From the NCBI GenBank assembly GCA_937881255.1, contig CALGFH010000252.1, positions 1 through 26,208 of the forward strand: DNA of 26,208 bases, in the 5' to 3' direction. This document shows positions 7,071 to 14,465 of the stretch, piece by piece (position 1 is the stretch's first letter; each line of letters opens with the position of its first letter). Position numbers and translations under genes: made by a program. The notes beneath the pieces are model-generated. The model was not told the DNA's origin. It did no database searches and saw only the letters and a program-made list of their open reading frames with translations. Origin of the DNA: an uncultured Actinomycetes bacterium (lineage in GTDB: Bacteria; Actinomycetota; CALGFH01).

Positions 7071-8086
7071 AGCGCGCCAAGGGCGGCGATCGCGGCCCCG
7101 CGGGCCCCGGCCATGTCCAGGTCGGGGACCAGGGCAAGGGTCGCCACCCGGGCCTGCTCCTCCCGCAGGGCGGTGTGCTGGCGCACCTGGGCCAGGAACC
7201 ACTGCCGGAACTTGGGGGTGGTCTCGACCACCCCGCCGCCGAGGAAGTAGGTGTCGGGGTCGCTGTAGTTGGCCGCGATGGTGAACAGCCGGCCGATGGC
7301 CATCGCCTGCTGCTCGAAGATGCGCAGGGCCAGCGGGTCCTCCCGCTCGCCAAGGGCCCGCACCATCTTGGCCGCCTGCCTGAGCGACCCGACCTGGCTC
7401 AGCTCGTGGTTCTCGAACCGGGTCAGCCAGTAGGGGAGCAGGTTCTTCTCGATCCCGGTGAGGGAGGCGATGCTCTCGGCGTCGCCGACGAAGCCGCAGT
7501 TGCAGGTGGGCAGGGGCTGGCCCTCGGCCAGCAGGCCGTGCATGGGGATCTGGACGTGGCCGAGCTCGCCGGCCATGCCGGCCGCGCCCTTGACGACCCG
7601 GCCGCCCTCGATCACCCCACCGCCCAGGCCGGTGCCGACGATGGCCGACACGGATGAGTGGCCGGCCGCCGCGTCCCCGAAGCGGACGTGGTGGGCGTAC
7701 AGGGCGGCCGCGTTGGCGTCGTTGTTGTAGATCACCGGCAACCCCAGGCGAGCCTCCAGCGCCCCCCGGATGTCGAAACCTCGCCACGCTGGCTGGGCGA
7801 AGTTGGTGGCCCCCTTGGAGGAGATGACCCCGTCGGCCGAGGCCGGGCCGGGCGTGTCCAGCCCCACCCCCCGGACCGCCTCCAGCGGGATGCCGGTGAG
7901 GTCGAGGACGTTGTCCAGGGCCTTGGCCATGGCCTCGACGGCCACCTCGGGGCCCTCGGTGACCAGGCTCGGCATCTCCACCAGCCGGTCGACCAGAAAG
8001 CGCCCCGACCCGTCAAGGACCGTGGCGTTGTTGCTGGTCCCGCCGTTGTCGATGCCGACGACGACCCATCCGCTGGCGGTGTCCAT
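7037..8086 (-). CDS. ROK-family sugar kinase (glucokinase-like)
   Basis: A 349-residue ROK protein, predicted to phosphorylate a hexose or related sugar with ATP in the cytoplasm. The phosphate-binding motif GIDNGGTSNN is at residues 11-20. The catalytic Asp is in YNNDANAAA, and VGTGLGGGVIEGG and GMAGELGHVQIP follow. The usual ROK zinc motif CxCGxxGCxE is altered to CNCGFVGDAES: the last cysteine is Asp. There is no N-terminal helix-turn-helix, so this is a kinase-type rather than repressor-type ROK. The start is ATG 8086, with a purine-rich GAGAGGGGA just upstream. It is the last gene of a three-gene set with the two dehydrogenases, 23 bases after the MDR stop. The 3' end overlaps the convergent glycosyltransferase by 34 bp. 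Confidence 0.88.
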   Translation of the reverse strand: MDTASGWVVVGIDNGGTSNNATVLDGSGRFLVDRLVEMPSLVTEGPEVAVEAMAKALDNVLDLTGIPLEAVRGVGLDTPGPASADGVISSKGATNFAQPAWRGFDIRGALEARLGLPVIYNNDANAAALYAHHVRFGDAAAGHSSVSAIVGTGLGGGVIEGGRVVKGAAGMAGELGHVQIPMHGLLAEGQPLPTCNCGFVGDAESIASLTGIEKNLLPYWLTRFENHELSQVGSLRQAAKMVRALGEREDPLALRIFEQQAMAIGRLFTIAANYSDPDTYFLGGGVVETTPKFRQWFLAQVRQHTALREEQARVATLALVPDLDMAGARGAAIAALGALQAPVRARTSL

Positions 8087-8109
8087 CAGCGTCCCCTCTC
8101 CCGTCTCCT

Positions 8110-9225
8110 CTAGGCCGTGGCGGCCGGGCAGGCGAACACCGCCTGGAGGACGTGGCGGCGGCGGCTGGCCAGGTCGGCCAGCAGATCCGGCGCGTCGCCG
8201 AGCGGGACCAGGTCGGTGACCAGATGCTCCCGCATCGCCGGGCCACATGCACGCAGCAGGTCGATCGTCTCGGCGGCCAGGCGACGCCGGTCCCACAGGT
8301 GGGCCGTGCCCCGGGGGACCCGGCCGATCTGGGCGCAGCGGATGGTCAGCCCGTTGTGGTGGAACTCCTCGCCGAGGGCCAGGTCGGGGGCCCCGCCCTG
8401 GTAGAAGGCGAGGTCGACGACCGTGCCCTGGGGCCGGAGGCTGCGCAGGGCGCCGGCCAGGGCGGCCGTCCGGCCCCGGCACTGGAAGACGACGTCGGCC
8501 CCGCAGTCGGTGGGGTCGCGGCGCCAGCGGTCCTTCACCGCCCGCCAGGCGGTGCCGTCGGCGTCCTCGACCGCGTCCAGGCCGAGCGCCCTGGCGGCGG
8601 CCAGCCGGGCCGGGGTGGCGTCGGCCACCATCACCTCGGCCGCCCCGTGGTGGCGGGCCAGGAGGGCGACCAGCAGCCCGACCACCCCGGCCCCGGTGAC
8701 CAGCACGTTGCGGCCCCTGACCCCGTCGCCGAGCTGCAGCGCGCCCGGCCCGGCGGCGTCGGCGGCCGCGTGGAGCAGCCCGTTGGCGCAGATCGGGCCC
8801 ATGTGGGCGACGTAGATGCCGAGCACCGGGTCGAGGTCGGGCGGCAGGGGCAGGAACCGGTCCACCGCCGGGTCGACGGTGCGGGCGGTCTTGTGGCCGT
8901 AGGCCATGGCGACCAGGTCGCCAACGGCAACGGCGTCGCTGCTGGTCTCGCTGACCCGCCCGACCTCCATGTAGCCGGGGGCGCGGACCGGGAAGCCGGT
9001 CGCCGGCCGGTCGCGCCGGAACACCCCAAGGCGCTCGTCCCAGGCCGCGTGCAGGTACGGGTTGGTGCCCTTGAAGTAGGTCAGCTCGGTGCCGGCCGAC
9101 AGCCCGGTGTAGAGGGTCTCCAGCCGGAACTGGCCCCCGGCCGGGGCCGGCTCGTCCTCGTCGACCAGCCGGGCCACCCCCGGCCGCTCGATCACCAGCA
9201 GCCGCACCGGCCGCCGGTCAGCCAT
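8110..9225 (-). CDS. Zinc-type medium-chain (MDR) dehydrogenase lacking the catalytic-Cys motif
   Basis: A 371-residue medium-chain dehydrogenase/reductase. The C-terminal Rossmann fold is clear: NVLVTGAGVVGLLVALLARHHGA with the GxGxxG nucleotide loop. Near the N-terminus, where alcohol dehydrogenases carry GICGTD, this protein has GLSAGTELTYFKGTNPYL. The zinc-ligand Cys is thus missing, as in a subgroup of MDR proteins that includes BchC-like members. ATG 9225 is chosen because it overlaps the stop of the upstream Gfo/Idh gene by 8 bases, giving translational coupling; an alternative start nine codons earlier (9252) exists. It probably oxidises or reduces a sugar-derived alcohol in the same pathway as its neighbours. 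The substrate is not known. Confidence 0.87.
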   Translation of the reverse strand: MADRRPVRLLVIERPGVARLVDEDEPAPAGGQFRLETLYTGLSAGTELTYFKGTNPYLHAAWDERLGVFRRDRPATGFPVRAPGYMEVGRVSETSSDAVAVGDLVAMAYGHKTARTVDPAVDRFLPLPPDLDPVLGIYVAHMGPICANGLLHAAADAAGPGALQLGDGVRGRNVLVTGAGVVGLLVALLARHHGAAEVMVADATPARLAAARALGLDAVEDADGTAWRAVKDRWRRDPTDCGADVVFQCRGRTAALAGALRSLRPQGTVVDLAFYQGGAPDLALGEEFHHNGLTIRCAQIGRVPRGTAHLWDRRRLAAETIDLLRACGPAMREHLVTDLVPLGDAPDLLADLASRRRHVLQAVFACPAATA

Positions 9226-10231
9226 CGGTGCGACCCCGATCCACCGGGGCACCCCCTTGGGGTTCCCCGGACCCCTCCGGCACAGGAACCGGCCGGCCCT
9301 CGTCCGCCGAGCGGGTGATGGCGCAGGCCAGCAGGTGGGTCCGGTAGGCCTCGGGCCAGGGCACCCGGATCCGGTCCTCGTCCCCCCGGACCGCGGCGAC
9401 GAAGTCGCGGTCGGGCCGGGGCCGGGCGTCGCCGTCCGCCGTCCAGCCGTCGCGCCGGCCGTCCACCTCGACCACCAGCTCGGTCTCGGACAGCTCCAGC
9501 GACAGCCCGTCCGCGACCACCTGCACCCCGGCCCGGTGCAGCCGCGGCAGCAGGCAGGTGGACGCCACCGTCCCCACCGCCCCCGACGCGAACCGCAGGC
9601 TGGCCACGGACACGTCGTGGATGTCGTCCGCCGTGGCCGCTCCCGCTCCGAAGGCGTGGGCTTCGGTCACGTCCCCGGCCAGGCCCCGGGCGGCGTCGAG
9701 GACGTGGGTGGTCTGCTCGATCGTCTGGCCGCCCGACCCGTCGCGGCGCAGCCACCAGGGGGGCGGGGGCACCTTGTCCAGCCACCAGCACTGGACGAGG
9801 CGGGCCGGACGGTCGGCCAGCAGGGCGGCCGCCCGGTCGAAGATGTCCAGCCAGCGCCAGTGGTAGCCGGTGCAGGTGACCAGCGACCGCCCGGCCAGAC
9901 GGGCGGCGATGGCGGCGGCCGTCTCCTGGTCGATCGCCACCGGCTTCTCCACGAACATGGGCAGCCCGGCGTCGATCACGGCCAGCTCGGGGGCGCCGTG
10001 GGCGAACGGCGGGACGCAGATGTAGACGGCGTCCAGGCGCTCGGCCTCCAGCAGCTCCATGTGATTGGGGTAGACGGCCGCCCCGGCCTCGGCGGCCAGC
10101 TCCTTGGCCCGCTCCAGGGCCGGGTCGGCGACCGCGGCCACCTCGACCCCGTCCATGGCCAGCAGGGTCCGCAGGTGGCGGGCCGCGACCGCGCCCGCCC
10201 CGACCATGCCGATCCGCACCGTCGACAGCAT
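9218..10231 (-). CDS. Gfo/Idh/MocA family oxidoreductase
   Basis: A 337-residue NAD(P)-dependent sugar or cyclitol dehydrogenase. The N-terminal Rossmann domain starts VRIGMVGAGAVAARH (residues 5-19), and the family signature EKPVA is at residues 95-99. The C-terminal substrate domain contains GGQTIEQTTHVLD near residues 167-179, with the His used in catalysis by this family. It is the first gene of the three-gene minus-strand set and overlaps the next start by 8 bases. No Shine-Dalgarno precedes ATG 10231, but TATCCT at 10243-10238 would place a transcription start at or next to the ATG, consistent with a leaderless message. The substrate (inositol-like, amino-sugar or other) cannot be decided. 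Confidence 0.92.
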   Translation of the reverse strand: MLSTVRIGMVGAGAVAARHLRTLLAMDGVEVAAVADPALERAKELAAEAGAAVYPNHMELLEAERLDAVYICVPPFAHGAPELAVIDAGLPMFVEKPVAIDQETAAAIAARLAGRSLVTCTGYHWRWLDIFDRAAALLADRPARLVQCWWLDKVPPPPWWLRRDGSGGQTIEQTTHVLDAARGLAGDVTEAHAFGAGAATADDIHDVSVASLRFASGAVGTVASTCLLPRLHRAGVQVVADGLSLELSETELVVEVDGRRDGWTADGDARPRPDRDFVAAVRGDEDRIRVPWPEAYRTHLLACAITRSADEGRPVPVPEGSGEPQGGAPVDRGRTDG

Positions 10232-10237
10232 CCCAGC

Positions 10238-10243
10238 AGGATA
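10238..10243 (-). promoter_or_regulatory. Candidate -10 box for a leaderless sugar-operon transcript
   Basis: The minus strand reads TATCCT at 10243-10238, ending six bases before the ATG at 10231. Together with the lack of any Shine-Dalgarno this suggests transcription starting at the ATG. No convincing -35 box is seen. Confidence 0.35.
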
Positions 10244-10345
10244 GGGCCAACCGGACGGACCGGCAGCGACCCGACCAACGCCGGGGCCCTCTGGTAGCCT
10301 CCTGTCGCCGTTTGGTCCACTTCAGCGCGCTTCCCAGGAGAGCCC

Positions 10346-11746
10346 GTGGCCGACATCGATGCCTTCGTGCAGGCCGAGGCGGACGCGCTCGTGCGCGAGC
10401 TGTCCGAGTGGTGCGCCATCCCCTCGATCTCCAGCGACCCCGAGCGCGCCGGTGACGTGCGCCGCTCGGCCGAGCACCTGGCCGGGCTGATGGAGGCGGC
10501 CGGGCTCGACACCGAGGTCCTGGCCGCCGACGGCGGCCTGCCGGCCGTGTACGGCGAGTGGCTGGGGGCCGGGACCGACGCCCCGACGATCACCGTGTAC
10601 GGCCACCACGACGTGCAGCCGGCCGACCCCCTCGAGGAGTGGGCCACCCCACCGTTCGAGCCGACCGTGCGCGACGGCTGCCTGCACGCCCGCGGCGCCT
10701 CCGACGACAAGGGCCAGATCCACTTCCAGGTCTCGGCCATCCGGCACCTGCTGGCCGCCGACGGCCGCCTGCCGGTCAACGTCAAGTTCTTCGTGGAGGG
10801 GGAGGAGGAGTCGGGGTCGCCGACCATCGACGCGTTCCTTGGCGAGCACGCCGACCGGCTGGCCTGCGACCTGATCCTCGTCTCCGACACCGGGATGGTC
10901 GCCGAGGACGTGCCGTCGCTGGTCACGGCCATGCGCGGGCTCATCTACTTCCAGGTCGACCTGCGCACCGCCCCGGCCGACCTGCACTCGGGATCGTTCG
11001 GGGGCGCTGTCCCCAACGCCATCGCCGAGCTGGTGACGCTGCTGGCCGGGCTCAAGGACGAGGCCGGGCGGATCACCATCCCCGGCTGGTACGACGACGT
11101 GGTCGCCCTGACCGACGAGGAGCGGGCCAACATGGCCGCCCTGCCCTTCGACCCCGACCAGCTCAAGGCCGTGACCGGGGTCGGCGCCCTGCCCGGCGAG
11201 GACGGGTACACGCCCCTGGAGCGGATGTCGGGCCGGCCCACGGCCGACGTCAACGGCATCTGGGGCGGCTTCAGCGGGGTCGGCACCAAGACCATCATCC
11301 CGGCCACCGCGCACGCCAAGGTGTCGTTCCGCCTCGTCGCCGACCAGGAGCCGGCCCGGCTGGAGCCGCTGTTCGAGCGCTGGGTCCGCGACCGGGTGCC
11401 CGACCACGTCGAGGTCTCGGTCCGCTCCTACGGCGGGGTCAAGCCGGCCCGCACCCCGCTCGACCACCCCGGTAACCGCGCCGCCGCCAAGGCCGTGGCC
11501 AGGGCGTTCGGCAAGGACCCGCTGTTCTACCGCGAGGGCGGGTCGGGCCCCGAGCGGGCCCTGTCCGACGCCCTCGGGGCGGCCTGCGTCTACCTCGGGG
11601 TGATGCTGCCCGAGGACAGGGTCCACGCCCCCAACGAGCGCCTGCTCCTGGCCCACTACTACCGGGGGGTGCGGGCGGCCGCCTACGCCTTCGAGGAGTT
11701 CGCCAAGCCGGAGGTGGCGACGGCCCTGCGCGCCCCGGCCGGCTAG
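10346..11746 (+). CDS. M20 family dipeptidase/metallopeptidase
   Basis: A 466-residue cytoplasmic zinc peptidase of the M20 family, dipeptidase (CNDP-like) subgroup, cleaving dipeptides or similar amides. Metal and catalytic motifs are visible: TVYGHHDVQPAD (His ligand, then catalytic Asp), RGASDDKGQ (bridging Asp), EGEEESGS (catalytic Glu plus ligand) and SDTGM. The dimerisation/lid domain starts near LHSGSFGGAVPN. The C-terminal GGSGPERALSDALG and VHAPNERLLL supply the last ligand His. Length fits the family. The start is GTG 10346 with AGGAG five bases upstream. It is followed after four bases by the TauE/SafE gene, probably in one transcript. It diverges from the Gfo/Idh operon across a 114-bp gap. 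Confidence 0.94.
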   Translation: MADIDAFVQAEADALVRELSEWCAIPSISSDPERAGDVRRSAEHLAGLMEAAGLDTEVLAADGGLPAVYGEWLGAGTDAPTITVYGHHDVQPADPLEEWATPPFEPTVRDGCLHARGASDDKGQIHFQVSAIRHLLAADGRLPVNVKFFVEGEEESGSPTIDAFLGEHADRLACDLILVSDTGMVAEDVPSLVTAMRGLIYFQVDLRTAPADLHSGSFGGAVPNAIAELVTLLAGLKDEAGRITIPGWYDDVVALTDEERANMAALPFDPDQLKAVTGVGALPGEDGYTPLERMSGRPTADVNGIWGGFSGVGTKTIIPATAHAKVSFRLVADQEPARLEPLFERWVRDRVPDHVEVSVRSYGGVKPARTPLDHPGNRAAAKAVARAFGKDPLFYREGGSGPERALSDALGAACVYLGVMLPEDRVHAPNERLLLAHYYRGVRAAAYAFEEFAKPEVATALRAPAG

Positions 11747-11750
11747 GGCC

Positions 11751-12566
11751 GTGGAGCCCGGCCTGGCCCGCGACGCCCTCACCCTCCTCCTCGGCTTCGC
11801 CACCGGCGTCCTCAGCGCCCTGTTCGGCGTCGGCGGCGCGATCGTCAGCAACCCCGGCCTCCGGGCCCTCGGCGCCGAACCCCTGGTCGCCGTCGGCACC
11901 ACCCTCCCCTCCATCCTCCCCGGCGCCATCACCGGCACCCTCCGCTACCGCCGCGAAGGCCTGATCGACTGGCGCCTCATCACCCCCGCCGCCGCCGCCG
12001 GCCTGCTCGCCGTGGTCGGCGGCTCCCTGCTCTCCCACGAGCTGCCCGGCGGCGGCCACCTGCTCCTCCTCCTGATCGCCGTCCTCCTCGCCTTCACCGC
12101 CTGGCGCACCGCCGTCACCGGTCCCAGCGATCCCGCCGGCGACGAGGACGAGGGCGGGACCGGTCCGGCCATCGGGGGTGGGGGCCGGACCCGGTGGGTG
12201 GCGGCTGGGATCGGGGTGGTCGCGGGGCTGCTGTCGGGGCTGCTGGGGATCGGCGGGGGGGTGATCATGGTGCCGGCGTTCACCGAGCTGCTCGGGCTGC
12301 CGCTCAAGTCGGCGATCGCGACCTCGCTGGTCTGCGTGGGGATCTTCGGGGTGCCGGCGACCATCACCCACGCCGTGCTCGGGGACATCGACTGGCGGCT
12401 GGCCACGCTGCTGACCATCGGGGTGATCCCCGGGGCCAGGATCGGGGCCTCGCTGACCATCCGGACCGCCGAGCGCCGGCTCCGCCTGGCCGTCGGGGTG
12501 TTCCTGGGCCTGGTCGCCCTCGTCTACTTCGTCACCGAGACCCGGGCCCTGCTCCAGGAGCTGTAG
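11751..12566 (+). CDS. TauE/SafE family sulfite-exporter-like membrane protein
   Basis: A 271-residue polytopic membrane protein of the TauE/SafE family, associated with export or uptake of sulfur-containing or organic anions. Two homologous halves are visible: FATGVLSALFGVGGAIVSNP near the N-terminus and VVAGLLSGLLGIGGGVIMVP in the second half. They are joined by an acidic/glycine-rich loop (GDEDEGGTGPAIGGGG). About eight hydrophobic segments are seen. The start is GTG 11751, four bases after the peptidase stop, so translation is likely coupled. Codon choice changes sharply mid-gene: Leu CTC and C-rich codons before about 12130, Leu CTG and Gly GGG after. The 3' end overlaps a convergent gene by 35 bp. 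The substrate is unknown. Confidence 0.86.
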   Translation: MEPGLARDALTLLLGFATGVLSALFGVGGAIVSNPGLRALGAEPLVAVGTTLPSILPGAITGTLRYRREGLIDWRLITPAAAAGLLAVVGGSLLSHELPGGGHLLLLLIAVLLAFTAWRTAVTGPSDPAGDEDEGGTGPAIGGGGRTRWVAAGIGVVAGLLSGLLGIGGGVIMVPAFTELLGLPLKSAIATSLVCVGIFGVPATITHAVLGDIDWRLATLLTIGVIPGARIGASLTIRTAERRLRLAVGVFLGLVALVYFVTETRALLQEL

Positions 12567-12975
12567 GCCCGCGGTCAGGCCCGTGGCCCTCCAGGAGGTG
12601 GAGGTTGCGCTGCTCGGCCCGGCGGGCCAGGTGGAGCTGGCGGCGGCCGAGCAGGAGGATGAGGCTGAACAGGAGGGCGCCGACGCCGACGCCGGCGGCC
12701 AGGGCGGCCAGGTGGACGCCGGTGCTGATGGTGACCGGGAGGGCGACCAGGACCAGCCAGGCGAGCACGACCCCGGCGCTGATGCGCAGGGCGCTTCCGA
12801 GGGTGCGGGCCTCGAGGCGGCGCTGGGCCAGGCGGGCCAGCTCGACCGCCGCCGGGGCGAGGGCCGGGTCGGTCACCGCGTCCCCGGCCCGGACGGCCAG
12901 CGACACCCGCCGGCGCGCCTCCGGATCCGCCGGGGCACCCCCGAACCGGTCGTGGGCCGGGCCCTCGGAGGTCAT
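12532..12975 (-). CDS. Small two-helix membrane protein of unknown function
   Basis: A 147-residue protein that I do not recognise. A charged soluble N-terminus (residues 1-60, with PAAVELARLAQRRLEARTLG probably helical) is followed by two hydrophobic segments at about 65-84 and 88-109. A basic tail follows (RRQLHLARRAEQRN), then a Gly/Pro-rich end. The positive charge after the second segment predicts both termini in the cytoplasm. ATG 12975 overlaps the stop of the prephenate-dehydratase-like gene as ATGA, so it is translated with that gene. Its 3' end overlaps the convergent TauE gene by 35 bp. Reading frame, hydrophobic pattern and coupling support a real gene, but no function can be given. 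Confidence 0.75.
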   Translation of the reverse strand: MTSEGPAHDRFGGAPADPEARRRVSLAVRAGDAVTDPALAPAAVELARLAQRRLEARTLGSALRISAGVVLAWLVLVALPVTISTGVHLAALAAGVGVGALLFSLILLLGRRQLHLARRAEQRNLHLLEGHGPDRGPTAPGAGPGSR

Positions 12976-13553
12976 CCCTTCGGGGGGCCGGCCGCCACGA
13001 AGGTGGTGAAGTTGAACTTGAGGTCCTGGATGCGCCGCTCCAGCACCCGCAGGCCGAACAGCTCGGCGCAGCGCTCGGCCGCGATCACGGCCGTGGAGGT
13101 GGGCAGCTCGCCGGTGGCCAGCATGCGGGCCGCCTCGGCGGTGTCGGGCTCCTCGGTGACCAGGGTGGTGGGGAAGTGGTGGCGCAGCCACATGCGGCAC
13201 TGGCGGATGGCCTGCTGGTGGGAGGCGATCCGCTCGATGCTCTCGCGACCCGGGAGGCTGGGATGGGCCAGCAGGGTGTGGTTGACGTCGATCTCGAACA
13301 GGTCCACCACCCGGAACCGGTGGGCGGCCATGGCGTAGACGCTCTCGTAGACGACCCCGCCGTTGGAGTTCTCGAGGGCGAAGATGCCGATGTCGACCTC
13401 GCCGGCCTCCACCGACCGCAGCACCTTCTCGGTGTTGAGCAGCTCGACGATCTCGATCTCGCCGAGGTTGTTGTCGCGGGCGTACTCGAGCGCCGCCTCT
13501 TCTGAAAATGATCCCCGGATGCCCATGACGCCGAGGGAGAGCAGCTCACCCAC
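12972..13553 (-). CDS. Prephenate dehydratase-like protein without ACT domain (atypical)
   Basis: A 193-residue protein with the two-lobed prephenate dehydratase fold: GIRGSFSEEAALEYA near the N-terminus, FALENSNGGVVYES, SHQQAIRQCRMWL and STAVIAAERCAELFGLRVL, each recognisable against the usual dehydratase motifs. Prephenate dehydratase converts prephenate to phenylpyruvate for phenylalanine synthesis. Two differences stand out. The C-terminal ACT regulatory domain (about 80 residues) is absent, and the catalytic Thr-Arg-Phe motif reads Thr-Thr-Phe (residues 183-185). The start is GTG 13553, with a perfect AAGGAGGT 8 bases upstream; Met at 13526 lacks any such site. It overlaps the upstream hydrolase by 8 bases and the downstream membrane-protein gene by 4. 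It could be a feedback-insensitive dehydratase or a protein with changed activity. Confidence 0.8.
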   Translation of the reverse strand: MGELLSLGVMGIRGSFSEEAALEYARDNNLGEIEIVELLNTEKVLRSVEAGEVDIGIFALENSNGGVVYESVYAMAAHRFRVVDLFEIDVNHTLLAHPSLPGRESIERIASHQQAIRQCRMWLRHHFPTTLVTEEPDTAEAARMLATGELPTSTAVIAAERCAELFGLRVLERRIQDLKFNFTTFVAAGPPKG

Positions 13554-14439
13554 GACCGGGCACCTCCTTGACGGAGTCGGCGAAGCGGGCGAGCTCCGCG
13601 GCCAGCTCGGCCGGCCGCTGCAGTGGGATGTCGTGCATCGTGTCCTCGAACCAGGTGAGGGTGGCGGACGGGAGCAGCTCGGCGGCGCGGACGGCCGCGC
13701 CCCGCTTGGCCTCGGCGATCGCGCCGTCGACCGGGTCGGCGGCCACACAGAGCAGCACCGGGCAGTCGACCAGCGGGTACAGGGCCGGCGGCCGCTGGTC
13801 GTAGAGGGCGTCGACCACCTGCATGTGGTTGTCGAAGTGGAACCGGGACCGGGCAACGCCCTGGTCGTCGACCTCGACCCCGGCCCGCAGGTAGTCGCGG
13901 ACCCAGGGCCGGCCGCCCACCGGCCCGCCGGCGTCGAAGCGCCCGGCCCGGGCCAGCCAGTCGGCCAGCGGCACCGCGAACCGGGGCGGGGCCATGCGGC
14001 GGCGGGCCTCCTCCCGGGTCGCCCCGGCCCACTCGGCCACGCCCAGCAGGGCCCCGTCGACCAGGGCCAGGCCGGCCAGCGAGCCGGGCCGGTCGGCCGC
14101 GAACTGGAGGCCCACGTTCGCCCCCCAGGAGTGCCCGGCCAGCACCGGCCGCTGGATGCCGAGCGCGGCCAGGGCGGCCGACAGGTCGCGGCCGACGGAG
14201 GCGAAGTCGTAGCCCGATGCGGGCTGGTCGGAGGCGCCGTGGCCGCGCTGGTCGAGGGCGACCACCCGCAGGCCGGCCCCGGCCAGCCGGGACGCGACCC
14301 CGTCCCAGATGCGGGCGTTGGAGGCCAGCCCGTGGAGCAGCACCACCGCCTGCCCGCTCCCGCCCCAGTCGCGGGCGTGCAGGCTGACGCCGTCGCCGGG
14401 CACGACACGGTCGGTCGGGGAGGAGGCACGGGTCCGCAT
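13546..14439 (-). CDS. Alpha/beta hydrolase
   Basis: A 297-residue alpha/beta-hydrolase fold enzyme. It has the oxyanion-hole region VVLLHGLASNARIWD, DQRGHGASD, nucleophile elbow GHSWGAN with Ser104, a candidate acid in VAADPVDG, and the catalytic His269 in TMHDIP. It lacks a signal peptide, so it is cytoplasmic. Such enzymes hydrolyse esters, lactones or C-C bonds, and this one cannot be assigned further. ATG 14439 is chosen by where similarity starts; the Shine-Dalgarno is weak. It lies 26 bases after the histidine-phosphatase stop and overlaps the dehydratase-like gene by 8 bases, so the four genes from 14957 to 12532 probably form one transcript. Confidence 0.88.
   Translation of the reverse strand: MRTRASSPTDRVVPGDGVSLHARDWGGSGQAVVLLHGLASNARIWDGVASRLAGAGLRVVALDQRGHGASDQPASGYDFASVGRDLSAALAALGIQRPVLAGHSWGANVGLQFAADRPGSLAGLALVDGALLGVAEWAGATREEARRRMAPPRFAVPLADWLARAGRFDAGGPVGGRPWVRDYLRAGVEVDDQGVARSRFHFDNHMQVVDALYDQRPPALYPLVDCPVLLCVAADPVDGAIAEAKRGAAVRAAELLPSATLTWFEDTMHDIPLQRPAELAAELARFADSVKEVPGRG
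13562..13569 (-). promoter_or_regulatory. Shine-Dalgarno that fixes the dehydratase-like start
   Basis: The minus strand reads AAGGAGGT, a full anti-16S match, 8 bases before GTG 13553 and inside the end of the hydrolase gene. It favours GTG 13553 over ATG 13526. Confidence 0.7.
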
Positions 14440-14465
14440 GGGCGGCTCATCGTACTCGGCGTTCC

